Of a stretch of 64,000 bases of DNA, positions 50,520 through 60,034 are shown in pieces. Every line of letters starts with the position of its first letter. Position 1 is the first letter of the stretch. Source of the DNA: Candidatus Sumerlaeota bacterium (GTDB taxonomy: Bacteria; Sumerlaeota; Sumerlaeia; Sumerlaeales; Sumerlaeaceae); assembly GCA_026398535.1 (NCBI GenBank), contig JAPLSQ010000066.1, positions 1-64,000 on the forward strand. Direction: 5' to 3'. The notes under the pieces were generated by a model that was not told the origin of the DNA, did no database searches, and was given only the letters and a program-made list of their open reading frames with translations. The position numbers and the translations under genes were made by a program.

Positions 50520-50534
50520 TTGACACCATGTCAA
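50520..50534. promoter_or_regulatory. Palindrome TTGACA-CCA-TGTCAA in a divergent promoter region
   Basis: A perfect inverted repeat whose two arms are both consensus -35 boxes, one per strand, in the 140-base gap between the divergent GH20 and SBBP genes. Matching -10 boxes are poor, so it may be an operator or back-to-back promoters. Confidence 0.35.
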
Positions 50535-50622
50535 CAGCGGTATTGGACATCGGCGGAAGGGAATGGTCGTTATTTTCGCATTTCATGGATTGGCTTCAGT
50601 ATTCTTGAGTGGAAAAAATTAA

Positions 50623-53600
50623 ATGTCTGACAACTTGTTTTCTCCAGGAATGGAACGGCTTCTCCGTTCGTTGCCGCTGGCGCTTTGCGCGGCGGCGTTT
50701 CTTCAAGTGAATTGTGCGGCTGCGCCGGTTTCAGCGGCAACGATGACCCTGCCATTGAGTTTTGAGCCGAACCGCGGCCAGGCTCCGGCGGGCGTTGACT
50801 ATGTGGCGCGCAGCCGCGGCGGTTGCGCCGCGATGCTTTCCGCCAATGCCCTGACGCTGGCGGTTTTGCCGCGCCGCGTCGAAGGGCCGCTGGAAAGATT
50901 CACGCCGGCTGGCGGCGGCGGACAAAGCCAGGAAACATCCGCCACGGGCGCCGTTTTCCGTGTTGAGCTGATAGGCGCGTCCGCGGACGCCCGCATGGAG
51001 GCGTTTGATCCCCTGCCCGGACGAATCAATTATCTGATCGGTGACGACTGCGGCGCATGGCGCACGGATATCCCGACCTATGGCCGCGTGGAATGCGGCG
51101 AAGTCTGGCCTGGAATCGGCGCCGTCTATTATGGCAATGAACGCCAGCTTGAATACGATTTCAACCTTGCGCCCGGCACGCGCCCCGAAGCCGTGCGCAT
51201 GCGGATTCTTGGGGCGGACTCGCTCGAACCGGACGCCGAGGGGAATCTCCTTGTCCGGTGCGGCCTCGTCAGCCTTGTCATGCGCAAACCCGCCGCCTAT
51301 CAGCCTTTGCCCGGCGCGCCTATCAGCACACAGGATGCCGGATTTTACCAATCCCCAGCCCGCCGCGAGGTGGAGGTCTGTTACTCGCTTTCTGCCGATT
51401 ATGAGGTGTCGTTTTGTGTTGGCGCGTATGATTCAACCAAACCGCTGGTAATTGATCCCGTGTTCACCTATTCGTCCTATCTTGGCGGATCGGGCGATGA
51501 CGAGGCGCACGCGGTGGCGGTGGATGCGTCTGGCAATATTTATATTGCGGGCCGCACAACCGGCGATTTCCCCGTCACGGCAGGCGCGTATCAGCGCACA
51601 TATAAGGACAACACCGACGCGTTCGTCTCAAAGATCAATCCCGGCAAGAGCGCCGCCGCCAGCCTTGTCTATTCCACTTATCTCGGCGGCAGCGGATTCG
51701 ACGAAGCCAACGGCATTGCCGTGGACATAAACGGCGCCGCTTATGTGGCCGGCAAGACGGGCTCGTCCAACTTCCCTATGTCAAAAATGTTTGGGGCAGG
51801 CGGCGGATACGACATCTTCATCACCAAACTCAACAGCAGCGGCTCGAATCTTGTGTACTCGGTGCGCATGGGCGGATCGATGGACGATTCGGCGGCGGCG
51901 CTGGCGCTGGATGCCTCGCTGAACGCGTATATCGCGGGTTCGACGCTCTCCCCGGATTTTCCCACTCAAAGCGCCGCGCGCGGCTACTACTCCGGCAACA
52001 GCGACGCCATTGTGGCGAAAATCAACGGCTCAGGCTCCACGCTCCGATATTCGACTTACCTTGGAGGCTCGTTTATCGACTATGGATACGGAATCGCCGT
52101 GGATGGCGACGGCTCGGCTATCGTGACAGGCTCGACAAGCTCCTCGGATTTCCCCACGAAAAGCGCCTTCCAGTCAATTTATGCCGGCGGCAGCAGCGAT
52201 GCCTTCGTGACCAAGCTCAAGAGCGACGGCACGAACTGGGTCTTCTCGACTTTCATGGGAGGAAGCACGGCCTCAACAGGCGGCGCCGCCGCCGACATAG
52301 GCGTGGGTGTGGCCGCCGACAGCCAGAAGAACATCTTCGTCACCGGTTACACCTCCTCGCTTAATTTCCCCATGGAAAAAGCCATCCAGCCATACTTCGG
52401 CGGAGGCGTTTTCGATGCCTTCATGCTCAAATTCAACTCCAGCGGCTCAACACTGTTCTGGTCGTCCTACCTCGGCGGGAAAGGCGACGACGTCGCCTTG
52501 GGCGCGGCCGTCGACAAGCTGTCGAATTATTATGTGACCGGCGAGACCTACTCGCCCGATTTCCCTGTCATCAATGCCCTGCAGGACACTTATGACTGTT
52601 GCGGGGACGGTTTTGCCGCGAAGATCAATCCCGGCGGCACATTGCTCATGTACTCGACTTATTTCGGCGGCGGCGGGCAGGATATTTCCTATGGCATCGC
52701 GACGGACAGCTCGGGCAACGCCGCCGTTGCGGGAGTCACAACTTCGCCGGATTTCCCCGTCACGGATAATGCTTACTCCCAGGTTTTCGGCGGCGGCCTG
52801 ACCGACGCTTTCGCGGCGCGCATCAGCCCCGCTGTCAGGGTGGCACAGGATGACATCTTCACATCGGGCAACATCCAGCCGCCCGGCTCGCTCACCGGTT
52901 GGAGCGTCTTAGGCTTCAACGTCCCGGGCTTTGCCGCCGCCGACTACAACAGCACGGCCAAGGCGTTTCGCGGGTGGGTGGCTTACGATCCCTCGCTCTA
53001 CCGCATCACCGGCTGGATGTGCAACATGAGCGATTGGCTGAAATACGTCTATATCGGCCCGGAAAAGTATGTGCGCGTCAAATACTACATCTATACGAGC
53101 GGCACGACGGCGCCGACCGGCGCGAATGCCATACCCAACATGCGCATGAGGGCTTCCACGCGTTTCGCCGTCAACTCGATGCTCGAGGTGTTCAATCATC
53201 TGAATGTCGATTTGACCAGCCAGATTTACTACCAGGAGCTCAAACCGTCCTCTGACTCAACGAAGCCGTCGCTCTACCGCGTGGATTTTGACCCCGTCGA
53301 CGTGCCTTTCCTTATGAACAATGCAGGCACTGAGGGTGTGCTCCGCGCGTTTGAAACGTATGCCATTGATCCGCAGGACAACGGCTACATCGGCATGACG
53401 GAGAGTTCGATCGGCGTCTACCCCTCTTGGATGATTGACGACACAGGGACGCCGGCCAAGGTGTTTGCGCCCACGGCCAGCGACGCGGGCAATCTCAAGG
53501 TTTACACTCCGACGGAACTGGACTGCTACGACCTGATCCTCTCAAGCACAATGGGCGTGTTCGCCGTGCGCGACATGAGCACGACAACGCCGCTGCCCGC

Positions 53601-54216
53601 TTACTCCGAGGGGCCATGGGGCATCACGATGGATTCGGCGCTCGTGCCGGCGAACCGCGTGGGCGTGGTCTCGCGCGAGTTCAATCCGGGCGCCAGCGAG
53701 ACGGCCCCGGGATGGCTTCGCGTGGAGGAGGGGCGGCAATACAAGATACGCTGGCATATTACGAGCACGCAAATGTCGAACCAGAACAGCGGCCTGACAC
53801 TTCGCGGGCGCTCGATCAAGTTCGGCTGGTCGCAAAAATATGAGTTGAGCGGCGCGTGGTCCACCGGCGGCTCTGTGCCGGGCGCCAACGCAACAATCTG
53901 CCAGCAGGCGCTGCCGGGCATCGGGTGCCAGAATCCGGACAAGGAGGGCGCCGAGAACGGCGGCTGGTACACGATGCTCATGCATACGCCCATGAGCATT
54001 GACATCCGTCCAGAGTATGCGGGGCCTCTGGTCAACCGCATGCCCAACATTTGCGCCCAGCCCGGGCCGATGCAACCCGGCTATTCGCGCCGCGACATTC
54101 GCTTCGGCTGTGACCTGATCGACACGCTCAGCGTGGGCGTCAACAAGGATCTTGAGCGCGGCAACTTCACCATCGATCGCATCATCGTGCGTATCTATAA
54201 TCTCGTCGATGATTGA
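50623..54216 (+). CDS. Secreted protein with seven SBBP repeats (predicted beta-propeller)
   Basis: 1197 residues. A signal peptide (about 1-38) precedes a conserved N-terminal module beginning FEPNRGQAPAGVDYVARS, as in DUF7948-type SBBP proteins. From nucleotide about 51460 to 52833 there are seven successive repeats of about 60-70 residues, each built like YSTYLGGSGxDEAxGIAVD-xxGNxYVAGxTxSxDFPV followed by DAFVxKIN. Seven copies suit a seven-bladed propeller. The last 450 residues have no recognised motif but are rich in aromatic and cysteine residues, looking like a beta-rich surface or binding domain. Likely exported to the surface; ligand unknown. ATG 50650 is an alternative start. Confidence 0.85.
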   Translation: MSDNLFSPGMERLLRSLPLALCAAAFLQVNCAAAPVSAATMTLPLSFEPNRGQAPAGVDYVARSRGGCAAMLSANALTLAVLPRRVEGPLERFTPAGGGGQSQETSATGAVFRVELIGASADARMEAFDPLPGRINYLIGDDCGAWRTDIPTYGRVECGEVWPGIGAVYYGNERQLEYDFNLAPGTRPEAVRMRILGADSLEPDAEGNLLVRCGLVSLVMRKPAAYQPLPGAPISTQDAGFYQSPARREVEVCYSLSADYEVSFCVGAYDSTKPLVIDPVFTYSSYLGGSGDDEAHAVAVDASGNIYIAGRTTGDFPVTAGAYQRTYKDNTDAFVSKINPGKSAAASLVYSTYLGGSGFDEANGIAVDINGAAYVAGKTGSSNFPMSKMFGAGGGYDIFITKLNSSGSNLVYSVRMGGSMDDSAAALALDASLNAYIAGSTLSPDFPTQSAARGYYSGNSDAIVAKINGSGSTLRYSTYLGGSFIDYGYGIAVDGDGSAIVTGSTSSSDFPTKSAFQSIYAGGSSDAFVTKLKSDGTNWVFSTFMGGSTASTGGAAADIGVGVAADSQKNIFVTGYTSSLNFPMEKAIQPYFGGGVFDAFMLKFNSSGSTLFWSSYLGGKGDDVALGAAVDKLSNYYVTGETYSPDFPVINALQDTYDCCGDGFAAKINPGGTLLMYSTYFGGGGQDISYGIATDSSGNAAVAGVTTSPDFPVTDNAYSQVFGGGLTDAFAARISPAVRVAQDDIFTSGNIQPPGSLTGWSVLGFNVPGFAAADYNSTAKAFRGWVAYDPSLYRITGWMCNMSDWLKYVYIGPEKYVRVKYYIYTSGTTAPTGANAIPNMRMRASTRFAVNSMLEVFNHLNVDLTSQIYYQELKPSSDSTKPSLYRVDFDPVDVPFLMNNAGTEGVLRAFETYAIDPQDNGYIGMTESSIGVYPSWMIDDTGTPAKVFAPTASDAGNLKVYTPTELDCYDLILSSTMGVFAVRDMSTTTPLPAYSEGPWGITMDSALVPANRVGVVSREFNPGASETAPGWLRVEEGRQYKIRWHITSTQMSNQNSGLTLRGRSIKFGWSQKYELSGAWSTGGSVPGANATICQQALPGIGCQNPDKEGAENGGWYTMLMHTPMSIDIRPEYAGPLVNRMPNICAQPGPMQPGYSRRDIRFGCDLIDTLSVGVNKDLERGNFTIDRIIVRIYNLVDD
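51460..52833 (+). repeat. Seven tandem SBBP protein repeats (coding)
   Basis: Degenerate coding repeats of roughly 180-215 bases inside the SBBP gene; each copy contains LGGS/MGGS, a VD or AD motif, and a DFP or NFP motif. Confidence 0.8.
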
Positions 54217-54323
54217 TGTCCCTCACGGCATCCGGTCTTTCTCACGCGAAGATACCAGGATCCATGGAACACGGGACATGCAAGGCGCGAAACAACAAAA
54301 TGGAATAACTCAGAATCCCGCCA

Positions 54324-55964
54324 TCATCGCTTGGGATTGGTGATGTTGAGGCGCGGCTGGGGAAGCGGGACAGGATTGGCCAGCACGGTGTAGCGCGAGT
54401 AGGCGTCGGAGATCTTGGTGTAAAGGTCATAGCTTGCCGGATCGCCAAGACTCGAGTCGATGCTCAGCGCCGTCCGCCACGAGTAAATCGCCCGCTGGAG
54501 ATATTTGACGGCCTCGGTTTTGGCGTTGAAGACGCGCTTGTTGGGGTCGACCTCCTTGCTGGTGTAGGAGGAGATGTAGGCCAGCGCCTGGTTGTAGTAG
54601 TCGTCGCCGCGCAATGCCAGCGCCACGGCCTGCTGCTGGCGGGTGCGCGCCACCTTCTGCTGCTCGACATCCGCCTTGGCGTCGAGCTCTTGCGCCTGTT
54701 TGACGATTTCAGGGAACATCGGGTAGTTCTTGGAGATTTCCCCGACCTTGTGCTTGGCGAGAAGGAACTGGCCTTCGGCGAAGAAGTCGGAAGCGTCTTT
54801 CATGTCGGCATCGGCGAAGCGCCGCAGACCGTAGAGCGCGGCTTTGTTGTCGGGCGCCAAGACGAGGATGTTCAGGTATTCCTTGCGGGCTGTTTCAGGC
54901 ATGCCGTGGTCCTCGGCAAATTTTGCAAGTGTGGCGCGCGAGTCGGGGTCGGACTGATTGATTTTGCCGCGCTGGATCATGTATTCGTAACGCGCGGTCA
55001 CTTGGGGGTCCTCGGTGGGGGAGTATTCAAGGAACTGATGATAGATGGCCAGCGCCTTTTCGTAATCGCCCTGGTCGGCGGCTTGGCGGTGGAGGATGTC
55101 GTACATGAGCCTGATGCGGTCCTTGGCGATTTGGTTGGACAGCTTGGGGTCCTGCGCGCATTTTAGGTATATGGGCAGGGCGGCCTCATAATTCTTAAGC
55201 TTGAAGTACGCGTCGGCCAGCTTGAGCTGGTCTTCGAGCGATGTGCTGTCCTTGTAATAGATGACAACTTCCTGGATCTTCGAAGGATCGCCCTCCCATA
55301 CGCGCACGAGTTTCTGCCGGGCGGCTTCGTTCTTGGGATCGAGCCTGAGAGCCATTTGGAGTTTTTCGGTTGCCCCTGCAGAGTCCTGCCTGTCGGCGCG
55401 GTCAACGCCCCACTGGTAATAAAGCTCCGCATAAAGCTGCTTGAGCTCGGCCGGTTTGATGGAGTCGTCGCCGGGATCGGCCGCGCGCAGCGTCTTAAGC
55501 GCCTCAGCGTATTTCTTTTCCTTGAGGAGTTCGCGGGTGCGGGTCATGGCTTCATCGAGCTTGGCGGAGGCATCGACCTTGTTGGCTTTCACGGCCTCGC
55601 TGCGGGCCGATTCGGCCTGCGAGAGCTTTTTCTGCAGTTCAGCGTTAGCCTTGTCCAGTTCCAGCGCCTGTTTGTAGGAGACGATGGCGTCGTCAAACTT
55701 GCGGCTCTCGGCGAACTGGTCGCCGATGTGCATGCAACCCATGGATTTTGATTCCGGCTCGATGCGGTCGATCTTTGCGCGCGGAATGGAAATCTCGCCC
55801 ACGCTGGTCTGGATCGACACGGATGGGGAATTGGCAAGGTTCTTGGTGATGATGCCCGTCTGCGTTTTACCGTCGCGCATGTAGATGATGTCGGCGCTGA
55901 CCGGCGCGGAGACGATGACAAAGAATACGGAGAGAAACAGGATGGTGTTTTGGAGTTTCGTCAT
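54324..55964 (-). CDS. Exported TPR-repeat protein
   Basis: 546 residues. A signal peptide covers about 1-24 (ends SAPVSA). Residues about 25-75 form a short beta domain (IIYMRDGKTQTGIITKN onward) common at the start of envelope TPR proteins. Then come helical repeats with TPR spacing, such as FDDAIVSYKQALELDKAN, AEALKTLRAADPG, AGATEKLQMALRLDPKNEAARQ and EAALPIYLKCAQD. The tail (about 440-546) is another helical segment ending in a proline-rich stretch. It probably scaffolds envelope complexes; no partner is evident. It converges on the SBBP gene with about 107 bases between. Confidence 0.82.
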   Translation of the reverse strand: MTKLQNTILFLSVFFVIVSAPVSADIIYMRDGKTQTGIITKNLANSPSVSIQTSVGEISIPRAKIDRIEPESKSMGCMHIGDQFAESRKFDDAIVSYKQALELDKANAELQKKLSQAESARSEAVKANKVDASAKLDEAMTRTRELLKEKKYAEALKTLRAADPGDDSIKPAELKQLYAELYYQWGVDRADRQDSAGATEKLQMALRLDPKNEAARQKLVRVWEGDPSKIQEVVIYYKDSTSLEDQLKLADAYFKLKNYEAALPIYLKCAQDPKLSNQIAKDRIRLMYDILHRQAADQGDYEKALAIYHQFLEYSPTEDPQVTARYEYMIQRGKINQSDPDSRATLAKFAEDHGMPETARKEYLNILVLAPDNKAALYGLRRFADADMKDASDFFAEGQFLLAKHKVGEISKNYPMFPEIVKQAQELDAKADVEQQKVARTRQQQAVALALRGDDYYNQALAYISSYTSKEVDPNKRVFNAKTEAVKYLQRAIYSWRTALSIDSSLGDPASYDLYTKISDAYSRYTVLANPVPLPQPRLNITNPKR

Positions 55965-56030
55965 GGTTCTCGCTCAGCTTATTGTTCGGACGCTTTACAG
56001 GTTGTTTCGTAATACATGCAACCCCGGTTT

Positions 56031-56723
56031 TCAGGGGCGCGCCTTTTTTCTGGTGGCCGGCAGTCGGTGCGGTTTTGGCTGGAACTGTCGGAAATAATCG
56101 CACAGGGCGCTGACGGCGCACTTTTCGCAACACGGTTTTCTCGCCCGGCAGACACGCCGCCCGTGGAATACCAGCCGGTGACTGAACAGCGTCCACTCTT
56201 TGCGGGGAATAACTTCCATGAGTTCCAGTTCAATCTTTTCGGGCGTTTCGGCCGCGGCCAGCCCCAGGCGTTTCGATAGCCGCTGGCAATGGGTGTCGAC
56301 GATGATGCCGGGCACGCCGCAACAGTTGCCGAGTATGACGTTGGCCGTTTTGCGTCCCACACCGCGCAGGCGCAACAGTTGCTCCATCGTGCGGGGCGTT
56401 TTGCCGCCGAAGTCTCCGACCAGCGTTTGGGCCATGCCAAGCAGTGATTTGGCCTTGTTCCGGAAAAATCCCGTGCACTTGATCAGTTCCTCGACACGCG
56501 ACGCCGCGGCGCCTGCCAGCGCGTTGGCATCAGGGAACTCGGCGAAGAATGCGGGAGTAACCATGTTCACGCGCTCATCGGTGCACTGGGCGGCAAGAAT
56601 TGTGGCCACAAGAAGCTGGTAAGGCTCCGCGTAATTGAGTGAGCAAGCGGCTTCGGGATATTCACGCGCAAGGATCGCATTGATCTTCGCGCCGCGTTTT
56701 TTGAGATCAGGGTTTACTGGCAT
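56031..56723 (-). CDS. nth: Endonuclease III
   Basis: 230 residues from ATG 56723; the frame stays open far upstream but that part is antisense to dprA and has no family resemblance. The helix-hairpin-helix LRLRGVGRKTANVILG contains the catalytic lysine (about 120), followed by the catalytic aspartate in IVDTHCQRLSKRLG (about 141). The [4Fe-4S] motif C-x6-C-x2-C-x5-C is complete near the C-terminus (CRARKPCCEKCAVSALC). It removes oxidised pyrimidines and nicks abasic sites in base-excision repair. The short tail is basic. Confidence 0.95.
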   Translation of the reverse strand: MPVNPDLKKRGAKINAILAREYPEAACSLNYAEPYQLLVATILAAQCTDERVNMVTPAFFAEFPDANALAGAAASRVEELIKCTGFFRNKAKSLLGMAQTLVGDFGGKTPRTMEQLLRLRGVGRKTANVILGNCCGVPGIIVDTHCQRLSKRLGLAAAETPEKIELELMEVIPRKEWTLFSHRLVFHGRRVCRARKPCCEKCAVSALCDYFRQFQPKPHRLPATRKKARP

Positions 56724-56840
56724 GTTTTGATCTATCCGTCCGGGCAGTGCGATTTTCAGTAAAAAATAGCTTGGAATCTTGTCCGCGAATTCAGACAAAA
56801 TGGCATGAAATCGGGCAATATGTTTCGTAACTGACAAATC

Positions 56841-58025
56841 ATGCCATCGTCGCCCATGCCAGACAGCCACCGATTGTGGCTGATCCTTCGACTGCTGCCG
56901 GAGATGACGCGCGTGCGTTTCTACACGCTCATCGATCATTTTCAGGCGCCCGATATTGTGCTTGGCGCGCCGGCCCAGGAGATCGCTTCGTTGCGCGGCT
57001 TCAACGGTCAGCTTGCCGGCGCAATACTGGGTGCGCCCCGAACCGTCCCGCTGGAGCGGGAGATGGAATTGATGGAGAAGCATGGCGCTCGCCTGTTGAC
57101 CATCAGGGATGACGAATACCCGGAGAACCTGCGCCAATCATCGTTTCCGCCGCCCATTCTTTTTATTCGCGGCGCGCTGGAGCCTAACGATCGTTATTCG
57201 CTGGCGATTGTCGGGGCGCGCCAAGCCACGCAATATGGTCATGCCGTTGCGCAGAAGTTTGCCTCGCGGCTGGCGGCGTGCGGTCTGACCGTTGTCAGCG
57301 GCTTTGCCCGCGGCATCGATTCGGCGGCGCAACGGGCGGCCCTCCATGCGGGCGGACGCACGATCGCGGTGCTGGGCAATGGTCTGGCTGTGTGCTACCC
57401 GCCGGAAAACGCGCGGCTCGCTGACGAAATCGCGGCGCGCGGCGCGCTTGTGAGCGAGTATCCCATGAAGACGCCGCCCGAACGGTTCAATTTCCCCGAG
57501 CGCAACCACATCATTGCCGCCATCTCGCTGGGAACCATGGTTGTGGAGGCGGCGGAAAAATCCGGCGCTCTCATCACGGCCAACCAGGCAAACGAGGAGA
57601 ACCGCTTTGTGTTCGCCGTGCCAGGCGACATCACCCGCATGAATTCGCGCGGCACGAACGCGCTCATCCAGGCAGGGGCAAAACTCGTCCAGCGGCCCGA
57701 GGACATCCTGGCTGAAATGCGGGAACTGTTGCGCGGATACTTGCGCGAAGAAGATTTCGGCGGCGGGGAGACGGATAAAGACGGGACGGAGAAAAAGCAA
57801 CCGTCCGGACAAAACGGACCACAACCTGCCGCGGCGATCTTGACTGATGATGAAACGGCCGTTCTTGAGATGATCCGCCAGGAGCCGCACCACTTTGACA
57901 CTATTGCCGCAAAAATCGATCCCGCCAAAATCACCGTTGCCCGCCTGTCGTCGATCCTGCTCTCGCTCGAACTCAAGCAGCGCATCAAACAGATGCCGGG
58001 CAGGTTGTACATGGTGCTTGAGTGA
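56841..58025 (+). CDS. dprA: DNA-processing protein DprA
   Basis: 394 residues. An N-terminal helical domain (about 1-75) is followed by the Rossmann-like DprA domain with SLAIVGARQATQYG, VVSGFARGIDSAAQRAAL and IAVLGNGLAVCYPPEN. A linker then leads to a C-terminal winged helix (about 330-394, DDETAVLEMIRQEPHHFDTIA). DprA loads RecA on incoming single-stranded DNA during natural transformation; many non-competent bacteria keep it too. It is divergent from nth, with about 117 bases between. Confidence 0.95.
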   Translation: MPSSPMPDSHRLWLILRLLPEMTRVRFYTLIDHFQAPDIVLGAPAQEIASLRGFNGQLAGAILGAPRTVPLEREMELMEKHGARLLTIRDDEYPENLRQSSFPPPILFIRGALEPNDRYSLAIVGARQATQYGHAVAQKFASRLAACGLTVVSGFARGIDSAAQRAALHAGGRTIAVLGNGLAVCYPPENARLADEIAARGALVSEYPMKTPPERFNFPERNHIIAAISLGTMVVEAAEKSGALITANQANEENRFVFAVPGDITRMNSRGTNALIQAGAKLVQRPEDILAEMRELLRGYLREEDFGGGETDKDGTEKKQPSGQNGPQPAAAILTDDETAVLEMIRQEPHHFDTIAAKIDPAKITVARLSSILLSLELKQRIKQMPGRLYMVLE

Positions 58026-58100
58026 AAGGAAATCGCGGCTGACGTTGGATATTGCTGACAATAGGTTGGGCGCGGCGATGGTATCTGAAGCCGCCCGGAC

Positions 58101-59882
58101 ATGAGCAAAGCGCCCCAGACCCAAACACCGCGCCATGAACGGCGCCGGCAGTTGCGCGGCGGCGGGGTGCGATTGAGCCCAAGACAATGGCTTGGGCTCG
58201 AGTATCCAAGTGATGATCCGGCGCCGCCGGTGCCGGCGCGTTTCGTTTGGAAACTCCTGTTTTTTGCCCTGCCGATTGTTTACTTTTTTGCGTATGGGCG
58301 CTATGGTCTTGCCCAGCGCGATGATGGTTTCGTCCTTGCCCTTGCATGGCGCGTCATCAACGGCGAATGGCCGCACCGCGATTTCATTTATGTGCGGCCT
58401 GCCATCCCATGTTACGTCCACGCGCTGCCTCTGCTGCTGCTACCGGAATCGCTCCAGATGATATCCGACCGGTTTCTTTTTTATGTCATGGCTGCCGCGT
58501 CGAATTACTGGTTTGCCTCTGCCATTGACCGCTGGCTGCCGCTGAGGAGGATCGGGCTGGAAAAATTCCTGCTCGCGTCGGTCAGTTTCATTTTCTCAGT
58601 GCATAACTTTCCCCCGATGGCGTGGACGACGACCGACGGAATCTTTTTCATCTGTCTTGGATTTTATCTGCTGACGCGGGGACCTCATCCGGGGTGGATC
58701 GCCGGCGGCATGGCGGGTGTGATCCTGGGCTTGTTGTGCAAGCAATCGTTCTTCGCGATGCCCGTGATCGCCATCGCTGTGGCGGGCGCGCTTTACGGCT
58801 GGCGGGCGGCCGTCACGGCTGTCGCAAGCTCAGCCGTCCTTGGCGCGCTGGTTGCCGGCGCCGCGGTCATGATGGGTGTGTATGGACCATTCATGGCTCA
58901 AACGACGAACACCACCGCCCGCGGCGGCATTTTCATCTACAACGGCTTTATCGTCTACCTGCTAGAATGGAAACTCTACCTGGCGCCGGCGGCAGTTCTC
59001 ATCGTCCTGCGGGTGGCGGCCTCATGGCGCAAACTCCCCGAAGCGCTCACGAGGCATCTTTATGGCGCGGCCGGGTCTCTGCTGTGCGCTGCCGTGATGG
59101 GCGAGAGCCTTTATTACGCCCTGAAAACGCAATCGTTTCACATACCGATTCCCATGGCGCGGTCGTTGCTGTTCCTGGGTGTCATCAGTTTTATGTTGCT
59201 GTGGCGGCCCCTGCGCGACAAAGCGACGATCCTGCCTGGGGCGTTTATCGTGCTCTCATGGTCTGTTTCGGCAACCAATGGCTACATCACGCCGGCGTTG
59301 TGCTCGGGTCCGCTCGTCTATTCGATATTTTATGCCAGCGTGAACATGTTTTCGCCCGGCTGGTCGCGTTTCGCGGTGCAGTTTCTCTTGTGGGGCGGAC
59401 TGATCACTTTCGCCGTCGCCAACCAGTTTCCATATCAATGCGCCCCCTCGTGGAAATGCGTCTACGACATGGGGAAACTGTTCCGCAAAGCCAGCTTCAT
59501 CAGGACCGACGAGGCTAATTATGAGCGGTACAAGGAACTGAAGGAGCTTGCGGCCAAGTATGGCGGGAATTTCAAGACGCTGCCTTGCGTTCCGCTGGCC
59601 AATTATCTTACAAGCACGCGCAGCCCCATCCAGCTTGACTGGGCGGAAGATTTTGAGCTGCCCGGCAAATGGACGCCTGTTGCGCAAAAACTCGACCGCA
59701 GCGGCGCGGCGGTGTTCCTGTTCAAGGACCTCATGGACACGGAACTTCTGCCGCAATACTCGTTCGGGGGGATCAATTCCACGATCACCTTTTATGTGAA
59801 GGAAACATGGAAAAGGGTTGAGGCCGGAAAGCATTACGATGTCTATAAACGCGAAGACGGCTCAACATCATCGCCCAAATGA
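58101..59882 (+). CDS. Polytopic membrane protein, GT-C glycosyltransferase-like
   Basis: 593 residues. After a basic cytoplasmic start there are about ten membrane helices between residues 50 and 450, then a soluble C-terminal domain (about 455-593). The first outer loop contains RDDGFVLALAWRVINGEWPHRDF, with the acidic pair and following segment typical of ArnT/PMT-type (GT-C) glycosyltransferases that use polyprenyl-phosphate sugars. The Asp-Asp pair supports that reading, but no acceptor can be inferred. It follows dprA by 75 bases; co-transcription is possible. Confidence 0.65.
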   Translation: MSKAPQTQTPRHERRRQLRGGGVRLSPRQWLGLEYPSDDPAPPVPARFVWKLLFFALPIVYFFAYGRYGLAQRDDGFVLALAWRVINGEWPHRDFIYVRPAIPCYVHALPLLLLPESLQMISDRFLFYVMAAASNYWFASAIDRWLPLRRIGLEKFLLASVSFIFSVHNFPPMAWTTTDGIFFICLGFYLLTRGPHPGWIAGGMAGVILGLLCKQSFFAMPVIAIAVAGALYGWRAAVTAVASSAVLGALVAGAAVMMGVYGPFMAQTTNTTARGGIFIYNGFIVYLLEWKLYLAPAAVLIVLRVAASWRKLPEALTRHLYGAAGSLLCAAVMGESLYYALKTQSFHIPIPMARSLLFLGVISFMLLWRPLRDKATILPGAFIVLSWSVSATNGYITPALCSGPLVYSIFYASVNMFSPGWSRFAVQFLLWGGLITFAVANQFPYQCAPSWKCVYDMGKLFRKASFIRTDEANYERYKELKELAAKYGGNFKTLPCVPLANYLTSTRSPIQLDWAEDFELPGKWTPVAQKLDRSGAAVFLFKDLMDTELLPQYSFGGINSTITFYVKETWKRVEAGKHYDVYKREDGSTSSPK

Positions 59883-59963
59883 CGGCGCCGGCCTTGGATT
59901 AATGAACTTGTTATATCTCACGCCAGGACAAACTGGATGTGATCCCGCCATTATGGAAATAAA

Positions 59964-59992
59964 TTGACTGTCCCGGCTTAGAACAATACGTC
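59964..59992 (+). promoter_or_regulatory. Weak promoter candidate for the aldolase-like gene
   Basis: TTGACT and TACGTC separated by 17 bases, about 43 bases before the GTG start. The -10 box is poor; a TGATAATAT stretch at about 60008-60016 is an alternative. Confidence 0.25.
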
Positions 59993-60034
59993 AGATGAAT
60001 TCTTACTTGATAATATAAGAAAGGCGGTTGGCTG

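Noticed and set aside
51460-52833. Repeats taken as a possible DNA tandem array or CRISPR-like structure
   Set aside because: The periodicity is at protein level, with diverged bases and no constant direct repeat; it is explained by SBBP propeller blades.
56724-57137. N-terminal extension of nth by about 138 residues
   Set aside because: The extension is antisense to the well-supported dprA gene, has no family resemblance, and endonuclease III is complete from ATG 56723.
59883-60034. Possible tRNA or riboswitch before the aldolase-like gene
   Set aside because: No cloverleaf, TPC-loop sequence or known riboswitch core could be found; only weak promoter-like boxes.
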